Source of the DNA: a virus
Strand: one strand, 5' to 3'
Length of the DNA stretch: 28,876 bases
IMG/VR virus record: IMGVR_UViG_3300037993_001115
Location: 1-28,876 of that record
Below, one piece after another: positions 20,292 to 27,299 of the stretch. The notes beneath the pieces were generated by a model. The model saw only the letters and a list, made by a program, of their open reading frames with translations, was not told the origin of the DNA and ran no database searches. Position 1 is the stretch's first letter, and the number at the start of each line of letters is the position of its first letter. The translations under genes were made by a program, and so were the position numbers.

Positions 20292-21809
20292 ATGCACAAA
20301 CACAAATATCTGAAACTGTTCGCGCTGCCGGCTCTCGCGCTGGCCGCGCTCCCCGTTCTATTGTTCATCGTCGCCTTCACCTTCATCATGCTGGCCCCGT
20401 CAGGCGTGGCACAGACCTCCGGTCTGTGTTCGATGGCCATCACACCCCTCGTCATCCCCAAGGGCAAGGCGCTGACGGACGAGGAATTCCAGGCCACGCT
20501 CTTCGGCGGCGTCAACTCGCTCATCGAGGAGCAGGGCACCTTCAAGTCCGCTCAGCAAAAAATCCTCGATGACCTCGGCCGGTCCGACAAGGAAGTAAAA
20601 GCCGCGCTGGAGGAATTGACCAAAATAAAAAACACCACGAACACCACGTTTGAGGATATGATGAATCGCTTGGAGAAAGTCCAACGCCAGTTGATGCTGA
20701 ACACCCGCTCCAGCTTCCGCTCGCCCGTTGAGCGCGCCTTGAGCAATGAAGAACTCCGGTTCAACCTCAACGCAATGGCGCGTTGTGTGCTCGCGGCCAA
20801 ATTCAAGGACGCACCCACGCCCGACCCGGCCTTCGTCAAAGCGGTCGAGGAGATGAACGTCAAGGCGAAGATCCTCACCGGCGTTGACGCCGGTCTCGGC
20901 CAGGCCACCGTGCCCACGGATACCTTCAACGAGATTTATGATCTCCTGTTGGAGTATGGCGATTACGCCACGCTCGGCGTTGGACGCGTTGGCGCCCGCA
21001 CGAACGTCCTTCCCATCGCCACCAGCCGGCCGCAGTTCTACTGGATCGGCTCGCAATCCACCTTGGCCGAATCCACGGCCATCACCGCCGGCGCCTTCGG
21101 CGGCAGCCAGGTGCTCAACATCATCAATACCTGCGCCGTGCTCATGTATATCGCGCGCGAACTGCTCGCGGACTCCACCGTGGACCTCGCGCCCTGGGTC
21201 CTCCATCAAATGATCGAGTCCGCCAATTGGGGTCTCGACACCGCCGCGTTCATCGGCACCGGCGCCCAGGACACCACCAACGCCGGCTACATCGGCATCT
21301 TCAACGCCGCGCTCGCGAACACGAACCTCGCGCTCGTCGCCGGCGCCGGCCGCGTCACCACCGCCCAGCTCAAGCTCGACGACTTCGTCAACACGCAGCT
21401 CACCGTCTCGCCCGAGGTATTGAACCGCAAACCCAAATGGTGGGCGCATTCCTTCAACATCGCCCGCGCCGCGCTCATTCGCGACAACAACGGCCGGCCA
21501 ATATTCCAGACCTGGCAGGAAGTGCCCAATCCCGGCGCCATCGGCAGCATCCTCGGCTGCCCCGTCCATCCCACCGCCATCGCTCCCAGCACGGATGGCC
21601 CGAGCACCACGCCCTTTGTGTTCGGCGATCCGCAAGGCATGAGCGTCCTGATCCGGGCCGACCTCGAACTGGCCACCAGCGACGACATCGGCTTCCCGCA
21701 AAACCTGCGTGCCTTCCGCGCGCTGGTCCGCGCCGGCGCGAAAATGAAAACCGTTGCCGCGAGCACCACGCTCAAACCGTTCGCCGTCCTCACCACGGCG
21801 GCGCAGTAA
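20292..21809 (+). CDS. major capsid protein, HK97 fold, with unusual hydrophobic N-terminus, 505 aa
   Basis: From residue 48 it has the typical delta-like domain with a coiled coil (FKSAQQKILDDLGRSDKEVK), then a likely cleavage stretch (RSSFRSPVERALSNEEL), and the HK97 core (TVPTDTFNEIYDLLLEYGDY ... QTWQEVPNPGAIGSILGCPV ... FVFGDPQGMSVLIRADLEL). Residues 1-38 are a strongly hydrophobic segment like a signal peptide or membrane anchor, and 39-47 come from a family A palindrome. The alternative start is ATG 20433, directly after the palindrome, but no ribosome-binding site is there. Any leader would be removed with the delta domain by the protease. Confidence 0.88.
   Translation: MHKHKYLKLFALPALALAALPVLLFIVAFTFIMLAPSGVAQTSGLCSMAITPLVIPKGKALTDEEFQATLFGGVNSLIEEQGTFKSAQQKILDDLGRSDKEVKAALEELTKIKNTTNTTFEDMMNRLEKVQRQLMLNTRSSFRSPVERALSNEELRFNLNAMARCVLAAKFKDAPTPDPAFVKAVEEMNVKAKILTGVDAGLGQATVPTDTFNEIYDLLLEYGDYATLGVGRVGARTNVLPIATSRPQFYWIGSQSTLAESTAITAGAFGGSQVLNIINTCAVLMYIARELLADSTVDLAPWVLHQMIESANWGLDTAAFIGTGAQDTTNAGYIGIFNAALANTNLALVAGAGRVTTAQLKLDDFVNTQLTVSPEVLNRKPKWWAHSFNIARAALIRDNNGRPIFQTWQEVPNPGAIGSILGCPVHPTAIAPSTDGPSTTPFVFGDPQGMSVLIRADLELATSDDIGFPQNLRAFRALVRAGAKMKTVAASTTLKPFAVLTTAAQ
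20406..20428. repeat. family A palindrome, single unit at the capsid start
   Basis: Encodes VAQTSGLC. The conventional capsid start ATG 20433 follows four bases later. Confidence 0.88.
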
Positions 21810-21820
21810 TAACCATTCAA

Positions 21821-21850
21821 GGTAGGGCGCGCAGTCCCCTGCGCGCCGCG
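21821..21850. repeat. dispersed palindrome family C, after the capsid gene
   Basis: GGTAGGGCGCGCAGTCCC then CTGCGCGCCGCG: arms GGCGCGCAG/CTGCGCGCC. Starts 12 bases after the capsid stop. The context ATTCAAGGTAGGGCGCGCA is shared with the copy at 26460. Confidence 0.8.
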
Positions 21851-21883
21851 CCTTAAACCAAAAACATTCAACGAATATAAAAA

Positions 21884-22738
21884 ATGAAAACTGAACACGA
21901 AATCAAAGCCCTCCCCCTGGAGGAAAGACAAAAGCTCGCCATCGAGCTGCGCGCCGTCAAAACCGGCGACAAACTTTACGCCAATGCGAAAGCCCTCCTC
22001 GAACTCATCACCTACTCGCAAGGCTGGAAAGAGCCGGCCCTGATCGAAGTGAAAAATGTATCCGGACATGTGGTCACCGTGGACGACTCGGCCATTGCGC
22101 CCGACGCCACCAGCAAGGTGTTCCCCTGGCAGTTCGCCGCCCTGGCGCGCTTCCTCGAACCCGTCACCAAGGCCGCCGCGCTCCTGCTGCTGTTGCTCGG
22201 CCTGAATGTTTACGCGACCACCACCGACCTCATCGGCTCGGCCGGCGATTATCACGTCATGGCTGTCGCCGGCCTTAACGGCGGCACCAACGCCATCGGC
22301 CCCGCCGGCGTGACGAACTACTTCTATCCGACGATCACGACCAACCAGACGGCCTACCCCACGTGGACCGTCTCGAACGGCGTGTCTTCGGTGGTTTTCA
22401 ACACGAACAACACCTACGTCACCAACGTGCCGGGATTGTTCAGCATCGTGAACTTTGAGGACTTCACCCTCACGTTTGCCTGCGCGTCGCAGGTCAGTTC
22501 CAACCTGACCGAATATGCGTTCGTTGATTATTCATCCGACGGCAGCAACTGGCAGACGAATAAATGGGTCCTGCCGCTGCTGCCCATTGGCACCGGCCAG
22601 ACCACTACCAACCTCGATGTAACCGGATGTTCCGGCGGCTACGGCCGCCTCAATTGCATATCCAACAATTCGGTTTTTTATGCGTTGACCAACATCTATT
22701 TCGAGGTCACCACCAAGACCCGCACCCGCGGCCCGTAA
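21884..22738 (+). CDS. head-tail joining-type protein fused to exported beta-rich domain, 284 aa
   Basis: Residues 1-95 look like a phage head-region protein (VKNVSGHVVTVDDSAIAPDA then KVFPWQFAALARFLEPV), a pattern I associate with small proteins downstream of phage capsids. Residues 96-111 are a hydrophobic segment ending LNVYA/TTTD, exactly like a signal-peptide cleavage site. The remaining 170 residues are Asn/Thr-rich with NTNNTYVTNV and FVDYSSDGSNWQTNKW. It may be two genes joined in frame or a membrane-anchored virion protein. No ribosome-binding site precedes the ATG. Confidence 0.72.
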   Translation: MKTEHEIKALPLEERQKLAIELRAVKTGDKLYANAKALLELITYSQGWKEPALIEVKNVSGHVVTVDDSAIAPDATSKVFPWQFAALARFLEPVTKAAALLLLLLGLNVYATTTDLIGSAGDYHVMAVAGLNGGTNAIGPAGVTNYFYPTITTNQTAYPTWTVSNGVSSVVFNTNNTYVTNVPGLFSIVNFEDFTLTFACASQVSSNLTEYAFVDYSSDGSNWQTNKWVLPLLPIGTGQTTTNLDVTGCSGGYGRLNCISNNSVFYALTNIYFEVTTKTRTRGP

Positions 22739-22815
22739 CGCCGGATTAATTCATGCTCACTCAACCGCCAAAGGACCGGATGCTCAAGTCGCGCGAAGTT
22801 ATGACTCGCGCCCCC

Positions 22816-22838
22816 GTGGCACAGACCTCCGGTCTGTG
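22816..22838. repeat. family A palindrome, single unit, intergenic
   Basis: Located in the 158-base gap 22739-22896, 58 bases before the start of a signal-peptide gene. In frame with the gene downstream (encodes VAQTSGLC upstream of its ATG). Confidence 0.85.
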
Positions 22839-22896
22839 TCCCCCGCCTCCGGCTCCTTTGGCGGCTTCCACCAAACCCATTCGTCCCCTTCGACCT

Positions 22897-23424
22897 ATGA
22901 AAAAACTATTTCTGCTCTCTGCTCTCTGCTCTCTGCTTGCGCCCATCGCCTTTGCCGTCCCCGGCGACGCCCCGTCCCTCAACCTGTATCCCGCCACTCC
23001 TTATCTCGGCGACGATATTTACAGCGTTCACACCAATCTTTTTAGCGCCACCAACGATGTCTCCGCCCGCTTCGCCATCGGCGCCATCGGCTGGCCCGAG
23101 CTGGTCGCCGCCAAGGCCATTGTGCAGCCGGCCAGCGCCACACTCACCAACATCGACGCTTCACTGCTCAACCTCACCAATAACATCACCACCTCAAGCA
23201 ATGCCGCCGTCATCGCCGCCGCCGCCCGTGCCACCGCCAGCGTCAATGCCCTCGCCACCAATGGCGCACTATCGGCCCCAACCATTGTCGGTTATTTCAT
23301 CATCGCCGCCACCAACGCCGGCCCGAATCTCGGCACCAACCGCGTTGACACAAACAATGCCGCCTGGTGCACCGTGTCCAACTCCGCCAACGGCGATGTT
23401 TATAAATTAAAACTTTACAGATGA
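22897..23424 (+). CDS. exported protein with Sec signal peptide among head genes, 175 aa
   Basis: Starts KKLFLLSALCSLLAPIAFAV, a canonical signal peptide with cleavage expected after AFA. The mature part is Ala/Asn/Thr-rich with ATLTNIDASLLNLTNNITTS and a helical AAVIAAAARATASVNALAT, ending in a beta segment AAWCTVSNSANGDVYKLKLY. It looks like a tail-fibre or attachment accessory. The ATG at 22897 is chosen because the signal peptide begins there; the frame is open upstream through the palindrome. The stop overlaps the next ATG as ATGA. Confidence 0.75.
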   Translation: MKKLFLLSALCSLLAPIAFAVPGDAPSLNLYPATPYLGDDIYSVHTNLFSATNDVSARFAIGAIGWPELVAAKAIVQPASATLTNIDASLLNLTNNITTSSNAAVIAAAARATASVNALATNGALSAPTIVGYFIIAATNAGPNLGTNRVDTNNAAWCTVSNSANGDVYKLKLYR

Positions 23425-24092
23425 ACGCCGGCTTTTCCAACCTGACCACGCTCAAAGCCGCGCTGCTCGCGCCCGCCCTGCGCGCCGCCATAGATTTCGA
23501 CGCGCAGATCGCCGTCATCGGCCAGGGCATCGCCGGCCTGTTCAGCACTTATTGCAATCGCGATTTCGGTTACGTTGCCGGCGCGCAGGAGGTTGCCTCC
23601 GGCAACCGCGAATTCTGGTTCGTCCGCCGCTCGCCCGTTTCGGTTTTCTCCAACGTCGAACTCCGGTATTTCCGCGCCGACAACTGGACCAGCATCGCCA
23701 ACCAGCCGCTGGCCGCCGATGAATCCAAGGGCCTCATCCATTTCGGCTACACCCTCGGCCGCGCGCCCATCCAGGTGCGCATCACCTACAACGGCGGCTA
23801 CTTTTGGGAACAGCTTGAGCCGAACGATCCGGCTTATCCCACCGCCGTCCCCGCCGACATCACCAATAACGCCGCCGGCCTTCCACCCGCGTCGTTCAAT
23901 CTGCCGCCCGACCTTTTGAGCGCCTGGCTGCTCCAATGCGAAATCACCTGGAAGATGCGCGACAAACTCGGCGCCGGCATCACCCAGGGCGAAGCCAAAG
24001 GCCGCGGCCCGCTTTACGAGATCAACGACCTCGACCTCGCGCCCATCGTCCAAAAAATGTTGCAGCCCTACAAACGCTATCAATTGACATGA
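23421..24092 (+). CDS. head-tail connector-like protein, 223 aa
   Basis: The N-terminal helices (LTTLKAALLAPALRAAIDFD) and the start of a beta region (IAGLFSTYCNRDFGY) match the layout of gp6/DUF3199-like connector proteins, where a helical core is followed by beta strands (VELRYFRADNWTSI). The C-terminal half ends in helices. It lies between capsid-region genes and gpG-like protein, where connectors are normally encoded. Family not certain. ATGA overlaps at both ends. Confidence 0.6.
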   Translation: MNAGFSNLTTLKAALLAPALRAAIDFDAQIAVIGQGIAGLFSTYCNRDFGYVAGAQEVASGNREFWFVRRSPVSVFSNVELRYFRADNWTSIANQPLAADESKGLIHFGYTLGRAPIQVRITYNGGYFWEQLEPNDPAYPTAVPADITNNAAGLPPASFNLPPDLLSAWLLQCEITWKMRDKLGAGITQGEAKGRGPLYEINDLDLAPIVQKMLQPYKRYQLT

Positions 24093-24154
24093 ATAATCAA
24101 CTTCACTTTTCAATTGCCTCGCCGAAGCCGGGCGAAGGCGGGCAGCTCACATGA
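24089..24154 (+). CDS. tiny open frame, 21 codons, in an ATGA chain
   Basis: ATGA links it to both neighbours. Product begins NNQLHFSIASPKPGEGGQLT. Too short to judge as a protein; it may simply keep ribosomes moving from the connector gene to gpG-like gene. Confidence 0.3.
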   Translation: MNNQLHFSIASPKPGEGGQLT

Positions 24155-24219
24155 AACCAGCCACTACATCGCGCGTTCGGTGTCCACGCTTTAGCGTGTT
24201 CGGCGCTGCCTTCCCATGA
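24151..24219 (+). CDS. tiny open frame, 22 codons, in an ATGA chain
   Basis: Starts in the ATGA of the previous frame and ends in the ATGA of the gpG-like gene. Half of it is the family D palindrome (24172-24204), so its protein content is probably unimportant. Confidence 0.3.
   Translation: MKPATTSRVRCPRFSVFGAAFP
24172..24204. repeat. dispersed palindrome, family D copy 3
   Basis: GTTCGGTGTCCACGCTTTAG then CGTGTTCGG; stem ACGCT/AGCGT where copy 1 has CCGGCT/AGCCGG, with the same GTTCGGTGTCC lead and CTTTAG centre. Confidence 0.8.
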
Positions 24220-24758
24220 GCCAGCCATACGACATCGAGATTTCCGGCGACGCGTTGAAGTGCATCCCGCGCCTCAAGGACGACGCCGGGCTGGGCCGCG
24301 CCATCGCCCGTGAAATGGAATTTCAGAACGACCAGGTCATCAAACAAATCCGCACCGCGCATCTGGCCGGGCCAACCACCGATTCCTCGTTGAGTCCGCG
24401 CACTTATCGGCTGATGACTTCCGTCCGCAAATCCCCCGCCATCATCACCGCCAACCGTGTCGAATCCTCCATCGGCTCCAATGTCAGTTATGCCCTGATT
24501 CACGAACTCGGTTACGACGGTCCCGAGGAGGTCGCCGCCCACGTCCGCCGCCGTTTCACGTCCGGCAAATTTCTGATCGGCGGCAAAACGCGGCACTTGG
24601 AGCACGTCCACACCGGCGATATCAACGTCCGCGCCTACACCCGCCAGATGCACATGCCCGCCCGAGCACCCTTCGCCCACGGCCTCGCCGACCGCGCGCC
24701 GGAATATGGCGAAGGCGTCAGCGGCGCCATCATCAACTATTGGGAGGGCAGGAACTGA
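24216..24758 (+). CDS. Mu gpG-like virion morphogenesis protein, 180 aa
   Basis: Resembles the phage gpG/HK97 gp10 tail-completion family. An N-terminal helical part reads IAREMEFQNDQVIKQIRTAH. A middle conserved block SNVSYALIHELGYDG is the usual 'YA.iHe.G' motif, followed by the C-terminal MPARAPFAHGLADRAPEYGE, which matches the expected 'PAR.P..ga' ending. These proteins are tail-completion or connector components. The start is set by ATGA at 24216. Family call is from the motifs. Confidence 0.82.
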   Translation: MSQPYDIEISGDALKCIPRLKDDAGLGRAIAREMEFQNDQVIKQIRTAHLAGPTTDSSLSPRTYRLMTSVRKSPAIITANRVESSIGSNVSYALIHELGYDGPEEVAAHVRRRFTSGKFLIGGKTRHLEHVHTGDINVRAYTRQMHMPARAPFAHGLADRAPEYGEGVSGAIINYWEGRN

Positions 24759-25465
24759 TGAGCGACACCAAGTTCATCCGCCGCTTCCAGGACCACACGC
24801 TCGCTAAACTGTTGAGCGAGCCGTTGCTCAACGCTGTCTCCATCGCCTCCATGCGCAACCAGGTCCTGCTCAAACCCGAGCAGCGCGCCGTCCCGCACCT
24901 GGCCGGCCGCAACGGCAAAGTCGGCGCCGGCATCCTCATCAACCTGCCCCTCGCCGATCCGACCGACGCCGACGTGCCGGGCGCCCAAATGAGCATCAAA
25001 CTGCCCATTGACATTCTCGTCGCCGATGACATCAGCCTGGTCCTATCCAACGGCGCGCAGATCACCGCCGAGGAGATTGTCGTCATCGTTTGGCTGCTCC
25101 TTAATCAATTCTTAAACCAGTCTTTAGGCAGCGGTAATTGGTTCGTCGTCGGGTTCGATCCCATCGAAGACCGCAAGGGAGCTTACGGCTACCGGCTGGT
25201 CCTCGAAGTCCGCTTCGCCGCCGACCAGCCGGACAAAGTGTCCGCGCCCACGGCCGTCATCGCCGCCGGCCACGCCACCCTCTCCTGCATTACGCCCGGC
25301 GCGGCGATCTACTATACCCTCGACGGCTCTTTCCCCGGTCCCGGAAATTCCGCCGCACACCTTTACACCGCGCCGGTCGCCGTCTCGACCGGACAAGAAC
25401 TGCTCGCTGCAGCTTACCTGGCTAACTACATCGGCAGCGACGTCTGGCAAACCCTGGTCCCATGA
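24758..25465 (+). CDS. phage tail-terminator-like protein with chitobiase-type C-terminal domain, 235 aa
   Basis: GGGAGGGCAGGA precedes the ATG, which overlaps the gpG-like stop as TGATG. Residues 1-155 look like a structural phage protein of unknown family in the terminator position (SNGAQITAEEIVVIVWLLLN, NWFVVGFDPIEDRKG). Residues about 165-235 match the CHB_HEX_C (chitobiase C-terminal, Fn3-like) pattern: ATLSCITPGAAIYYTLDGS, then LYTAPVAVSTGQELLAAAYL. That domain occurs in sugar-binding and secreted proteins and could be virion decoration contacting carbohydrate. Confidence 0.7.
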   Translation: MSDTKFIRRFQDHTLAKLLSEPLLNAVSIASMRNQVLLKPEQRAVPHLAGRNGKVGAGILINLPLADPTDADVPGAQMSIKLPIDILVADDISLVLSNGAQITAEEIVVIVWLLLNQFLNQSLGSGNWFVVGFDPIEDRKGAYGYRLVLEVRFAADQPDKVSAPTAVIAAGHATLSCITPGAAIYYTLDGSFPGPGNSAAHLYTAPVAVSTGQELLAAAYLANYIGSDVWQTLVP

Positions 25466-25466
25466 C

Positions 25467-25496
25467 CCTCAACTCTCAACACTCAACACTCAACCA
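25467..25496. repeat. CTCAACA simple repeat (family H)
   Basis: Several CTCAAC-type units in the gap after the tail-terminator-like gene. Related units occur at 6835-6865 and 27017-27040, both next to an ATG. Confidence 0.6.
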
Positions 25497-25499
25497 TCA

Positions 25500-26450
25500 A
25501 TGAACTCATCCAACATCATAATCGGTCCCGGCTACCTCAGCCGCAACGGCGCCAATTACCGTTTCAACGAAGGCGGCCTCAAAGTAAAATTCATGCGCAA
25601 ATGGCGCGAAGTCTCCGCCGAGGAATTCGGCCGCTTCGACTCCACGCAAACGGACCGCTCCGTCGAAATCACCGGCAAGCTCTGGAGCGGCTACGAAAAC
25701 CTTGGCGAACTTTTCCCCGCCACCATGCTCACGCCCGTCATCGGCTCAACCCTGTTTGGCATCGCCGACAAACTGGCCACGATCAACGGCCAGGACGGCT
25801 CGCGCCTGCTCGTCGCGCGCACCATGTTCACCGAGTTCACCAACCTCGACTTGAGCGTCGAGAAGGAACTCTGGTCCGCCGATATCAAACTAATCGGCCT
25901 GCTCGCCTCCGGTTCCACGCCCACCGACGCCCCCAATGCCGCCACCGGCGCGCCCTACTTTGTTGAGTCGGAAGGCAACGCTTATGCGCCGCCGGCGTTC
26001 AACAAATCCGCGTTCCGGGCGCCCATCATCACCGCCGCCTGGGGCACGCGCCCCGGCTTCACCAGTTTCGTCCCGCGCAAGGGCGTTGCTCTCGCCGGCA
26101 AATACGCCCTCGACCCGGAACCGTGTTACGTGAACGGCTACGGCACGCTGGATATGATCGTGGACGGCTTTGAAGGCGAGGCCAAGATGACGCCCATCGG
26201 GCCGACGCTCGCCCAGATCCTCGCCAATTGCGGCATGGGCGGCGCGCTCGGCGCCCTCCAAAGCACCGCCAACACCGACAATCTGGTGCTCACCGCCTCC
26301 GGCCTGGCCATCACATTGTTCGCGGCGTTCCTGGGCGACCATGACGCCGTCGCCTGGGCGCGGAAAAATAATCGCATCGGCGACTGGACCTGGCGCAGCA
26401 CCGTGCCCTTTGCCGCCGGCCTGCCCACCGCCCGCGCCGCCATCGCATAA
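25500..26450 (+). CDS. putative major tail tube protein, 316 aa
   Basis: A soluble, beta-rich protein: NSSNIIIGPGYLSRNGANYR, then VEITGKLWSGYENLGELFPA, and a C-terminal part ending NRIGDWTWRSTVPFAAGLP. By place (directly after terminator-like gene) and by size it fits a tail tube subunit, and the NIIIGPGxLxRNG N-terminus looks like tail-tube beta-sandwich openings. No exact family recognised; a baseplate or other tail protein is possible. Intergenic palindrome follows its stop. Confidence 0.6.
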   Translation: MNSSNIIIGPGYLSRNGANYRFNEGGLKVKFMRKWREVSAEEFGRFDSTQTDRSVEITGKLWSGYENLGELFPATMLTPVIGSTLFGIADKLATINGQDGSRLLVARTMFTEFTNLDLSVEKELWSADIKLIGLLASGSTPTDAPNAATGAPYFVESEGNAYAPPAFNKSAFRAPIITAAWGTRPGFTSFVPRKGVALAGKYALDPEPCYVNGYGTLDMIVDGFEGEAKMTPIGPTLAQILANCGMGGALGALQSTANTDNLVLTASGLAITLFAAFLGDHDAVAWARKNNRIGDWTWRSTVPFAAGLPTARAAIA

Positions 26451-26459
26451 ACAATTCAA

Positions 26460-26486
26460 GGTAGGGCGCGCACTCCGTGCGCGCCG
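26460..26486. repeat. dispersed palindrome family C, after the tube gene
   Basis: GGTAGGGCGCGCACTCCG then TGCGCGCCG: arms GGCGCGCA/TGCGCGCC. It starts 10 bases after the stop and shares its flank with the copy after the capsid gene. Confidence 0.82.
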
Positions 26487-26525
26487 CTTCCCCAAAAACA
26501 CAACCATCAACAAGCAAAAATAAAC

Positions 26526-26978
26526 ATGAAAACAAAAACAAAACATCTGGCCGCGCTGATCCTGACTGTGGCCTGTGGACTCTGGACTCTGGACTGTCAC
26601 GCCCAAACCTTCGGCGGCGGCATCACCGTCACCGGCAACACCAACGGCCTCATGCAAAGTGTTCCCGGCACGGTGGTCACCAACACCGCCTATCTCAACA
26701 TCCCGGCCAAAACCCTGCTGCTCTCGCAGATCACGTCCACCAACGAAACCGCCATCGGCTACTACGGTTTTCAAATCCCCGCTAATTATCCTCTCATGCC
26801 GGGAACAACCAACGTCTATGTCGTCGCCTCGTTCACCAATTCGTTCGCGCTGCCCGGCGGCACCAACAACGGCACTCTGACGACCAACTTCGCCGGCATT
26901 TACAACCTGCCCATCCCGCTCGTCACCGTCATGGGCCTCAGCATCGGCGCGAACACCAATGTCGCCTACGTGCCGTAA
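26526..26978 (+). CDS. exported Asn/Thr-rich protein, 150 aa
   Basis: A signal peptide (KTKTKHLAALILTVACGLWT, then LDCHA, cleavage expected after CHA) precedes 120 residues of beta-rich Asn/Thr/Gly sequence (ITVTGNTNGLMQSVPGTVVT; FTNSFALPGGTNNGTLTT). Such proteins resemble secreted adhesins or fibre sub-domains, but none is recognised. It is similar in style to the 175-aa and tailspike genes. A non-conventional tail gene; the context is structural. Confidence 0.7.
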   Translation: MKTKTKHLAALILTVACGLWTLDCHAQTFGGGITVTGNTNGLMQSVPGTVVTNTAYLNIPAKTLLLSQITSTNETAIGYYGFQIPANYPLMPGTTNVYVVASFTNSFALPGGTNNGTLTTNFAGIYNLPIPLVTVMGLSIGANTNVAYVP

Positions 26979-27028
26979 TCAAAAAACATTGAATCGTGGA
27001 CACCGAACAAAGCAACCAACACTCAACT

Positions 27029-27238
27029 ATGAACACTCAACCAATCCTCACCCTGGAGAACCTCAAGGCCGACATCGCCGCCATCGAGGCCATCATCAAA
27101 CGTTACGAGCCGGCCCTGGCCCAGGGCACGCATCTGGTGACCGGCACCGGCGCGCTCCGCACCGCCATCCGCTGTCTCAAGGACCACGTCCAGGCTTTGG
27201 CCGCGGCACCGGCGAAACCGGCGGAAGTGCCGAAGTGA
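27029..27238 (+). CDS. small helical protein, 69 aa
   Basis: Helical: LENLKADIAAIEAIIKRYEP, then TGALRTAIRCLKDHVQALAA and a Pro/Ala tail. ATG 27029 lies inside a CTCAAC-type repeat; an in-frame GTG at 26996 is possible. The position after tube and fibre genes would suit a small tail assembly chaperone, but there is no direct evidence. Confidence 0.55.
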   Translation: MNTQPILTLENLKADIAAIEAIIKRYEPALAQGTHLVTGTGALRTAIRCLKDHVQALAAAPAKPAEVPK

Positions 27239-27297
27239 TTTCGGATTTCGGATTTCGGAATTCATTCGGATTTCGGCATTCGTCATTCGTCATTCGC
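27236..27297. repeat. GGATTTC/TCATTCG simple repeat (family G)
   Basis: Short tandem repeats GATTTCG..., GGAATTC... and TCATTCG between 27236 and 27297, ending two bases before the next ATG. I recall this run as a common dispersed repeat of the same host group. Confidence 0.7.
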
Positions 27298-27299
27298 CA

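Noticed and set aside
20400-21701. 433-codon leftward open frame
   Set aside because: Antisense shadow of the major capsid gene.
6977-22838. CRISPR array
   Set aside because: The repeated units are widely scattered, palindromic and lie inside genes; there is no regular spacer arrangement or cas gene.
23590-23606. Palindrome GGTTGCCTCCGGCAACC in the connector gene
   Set aside because: Only one copy in the window, and the encoded peptide fits the gene; cannot be called a dispersed repeat from this window alone.
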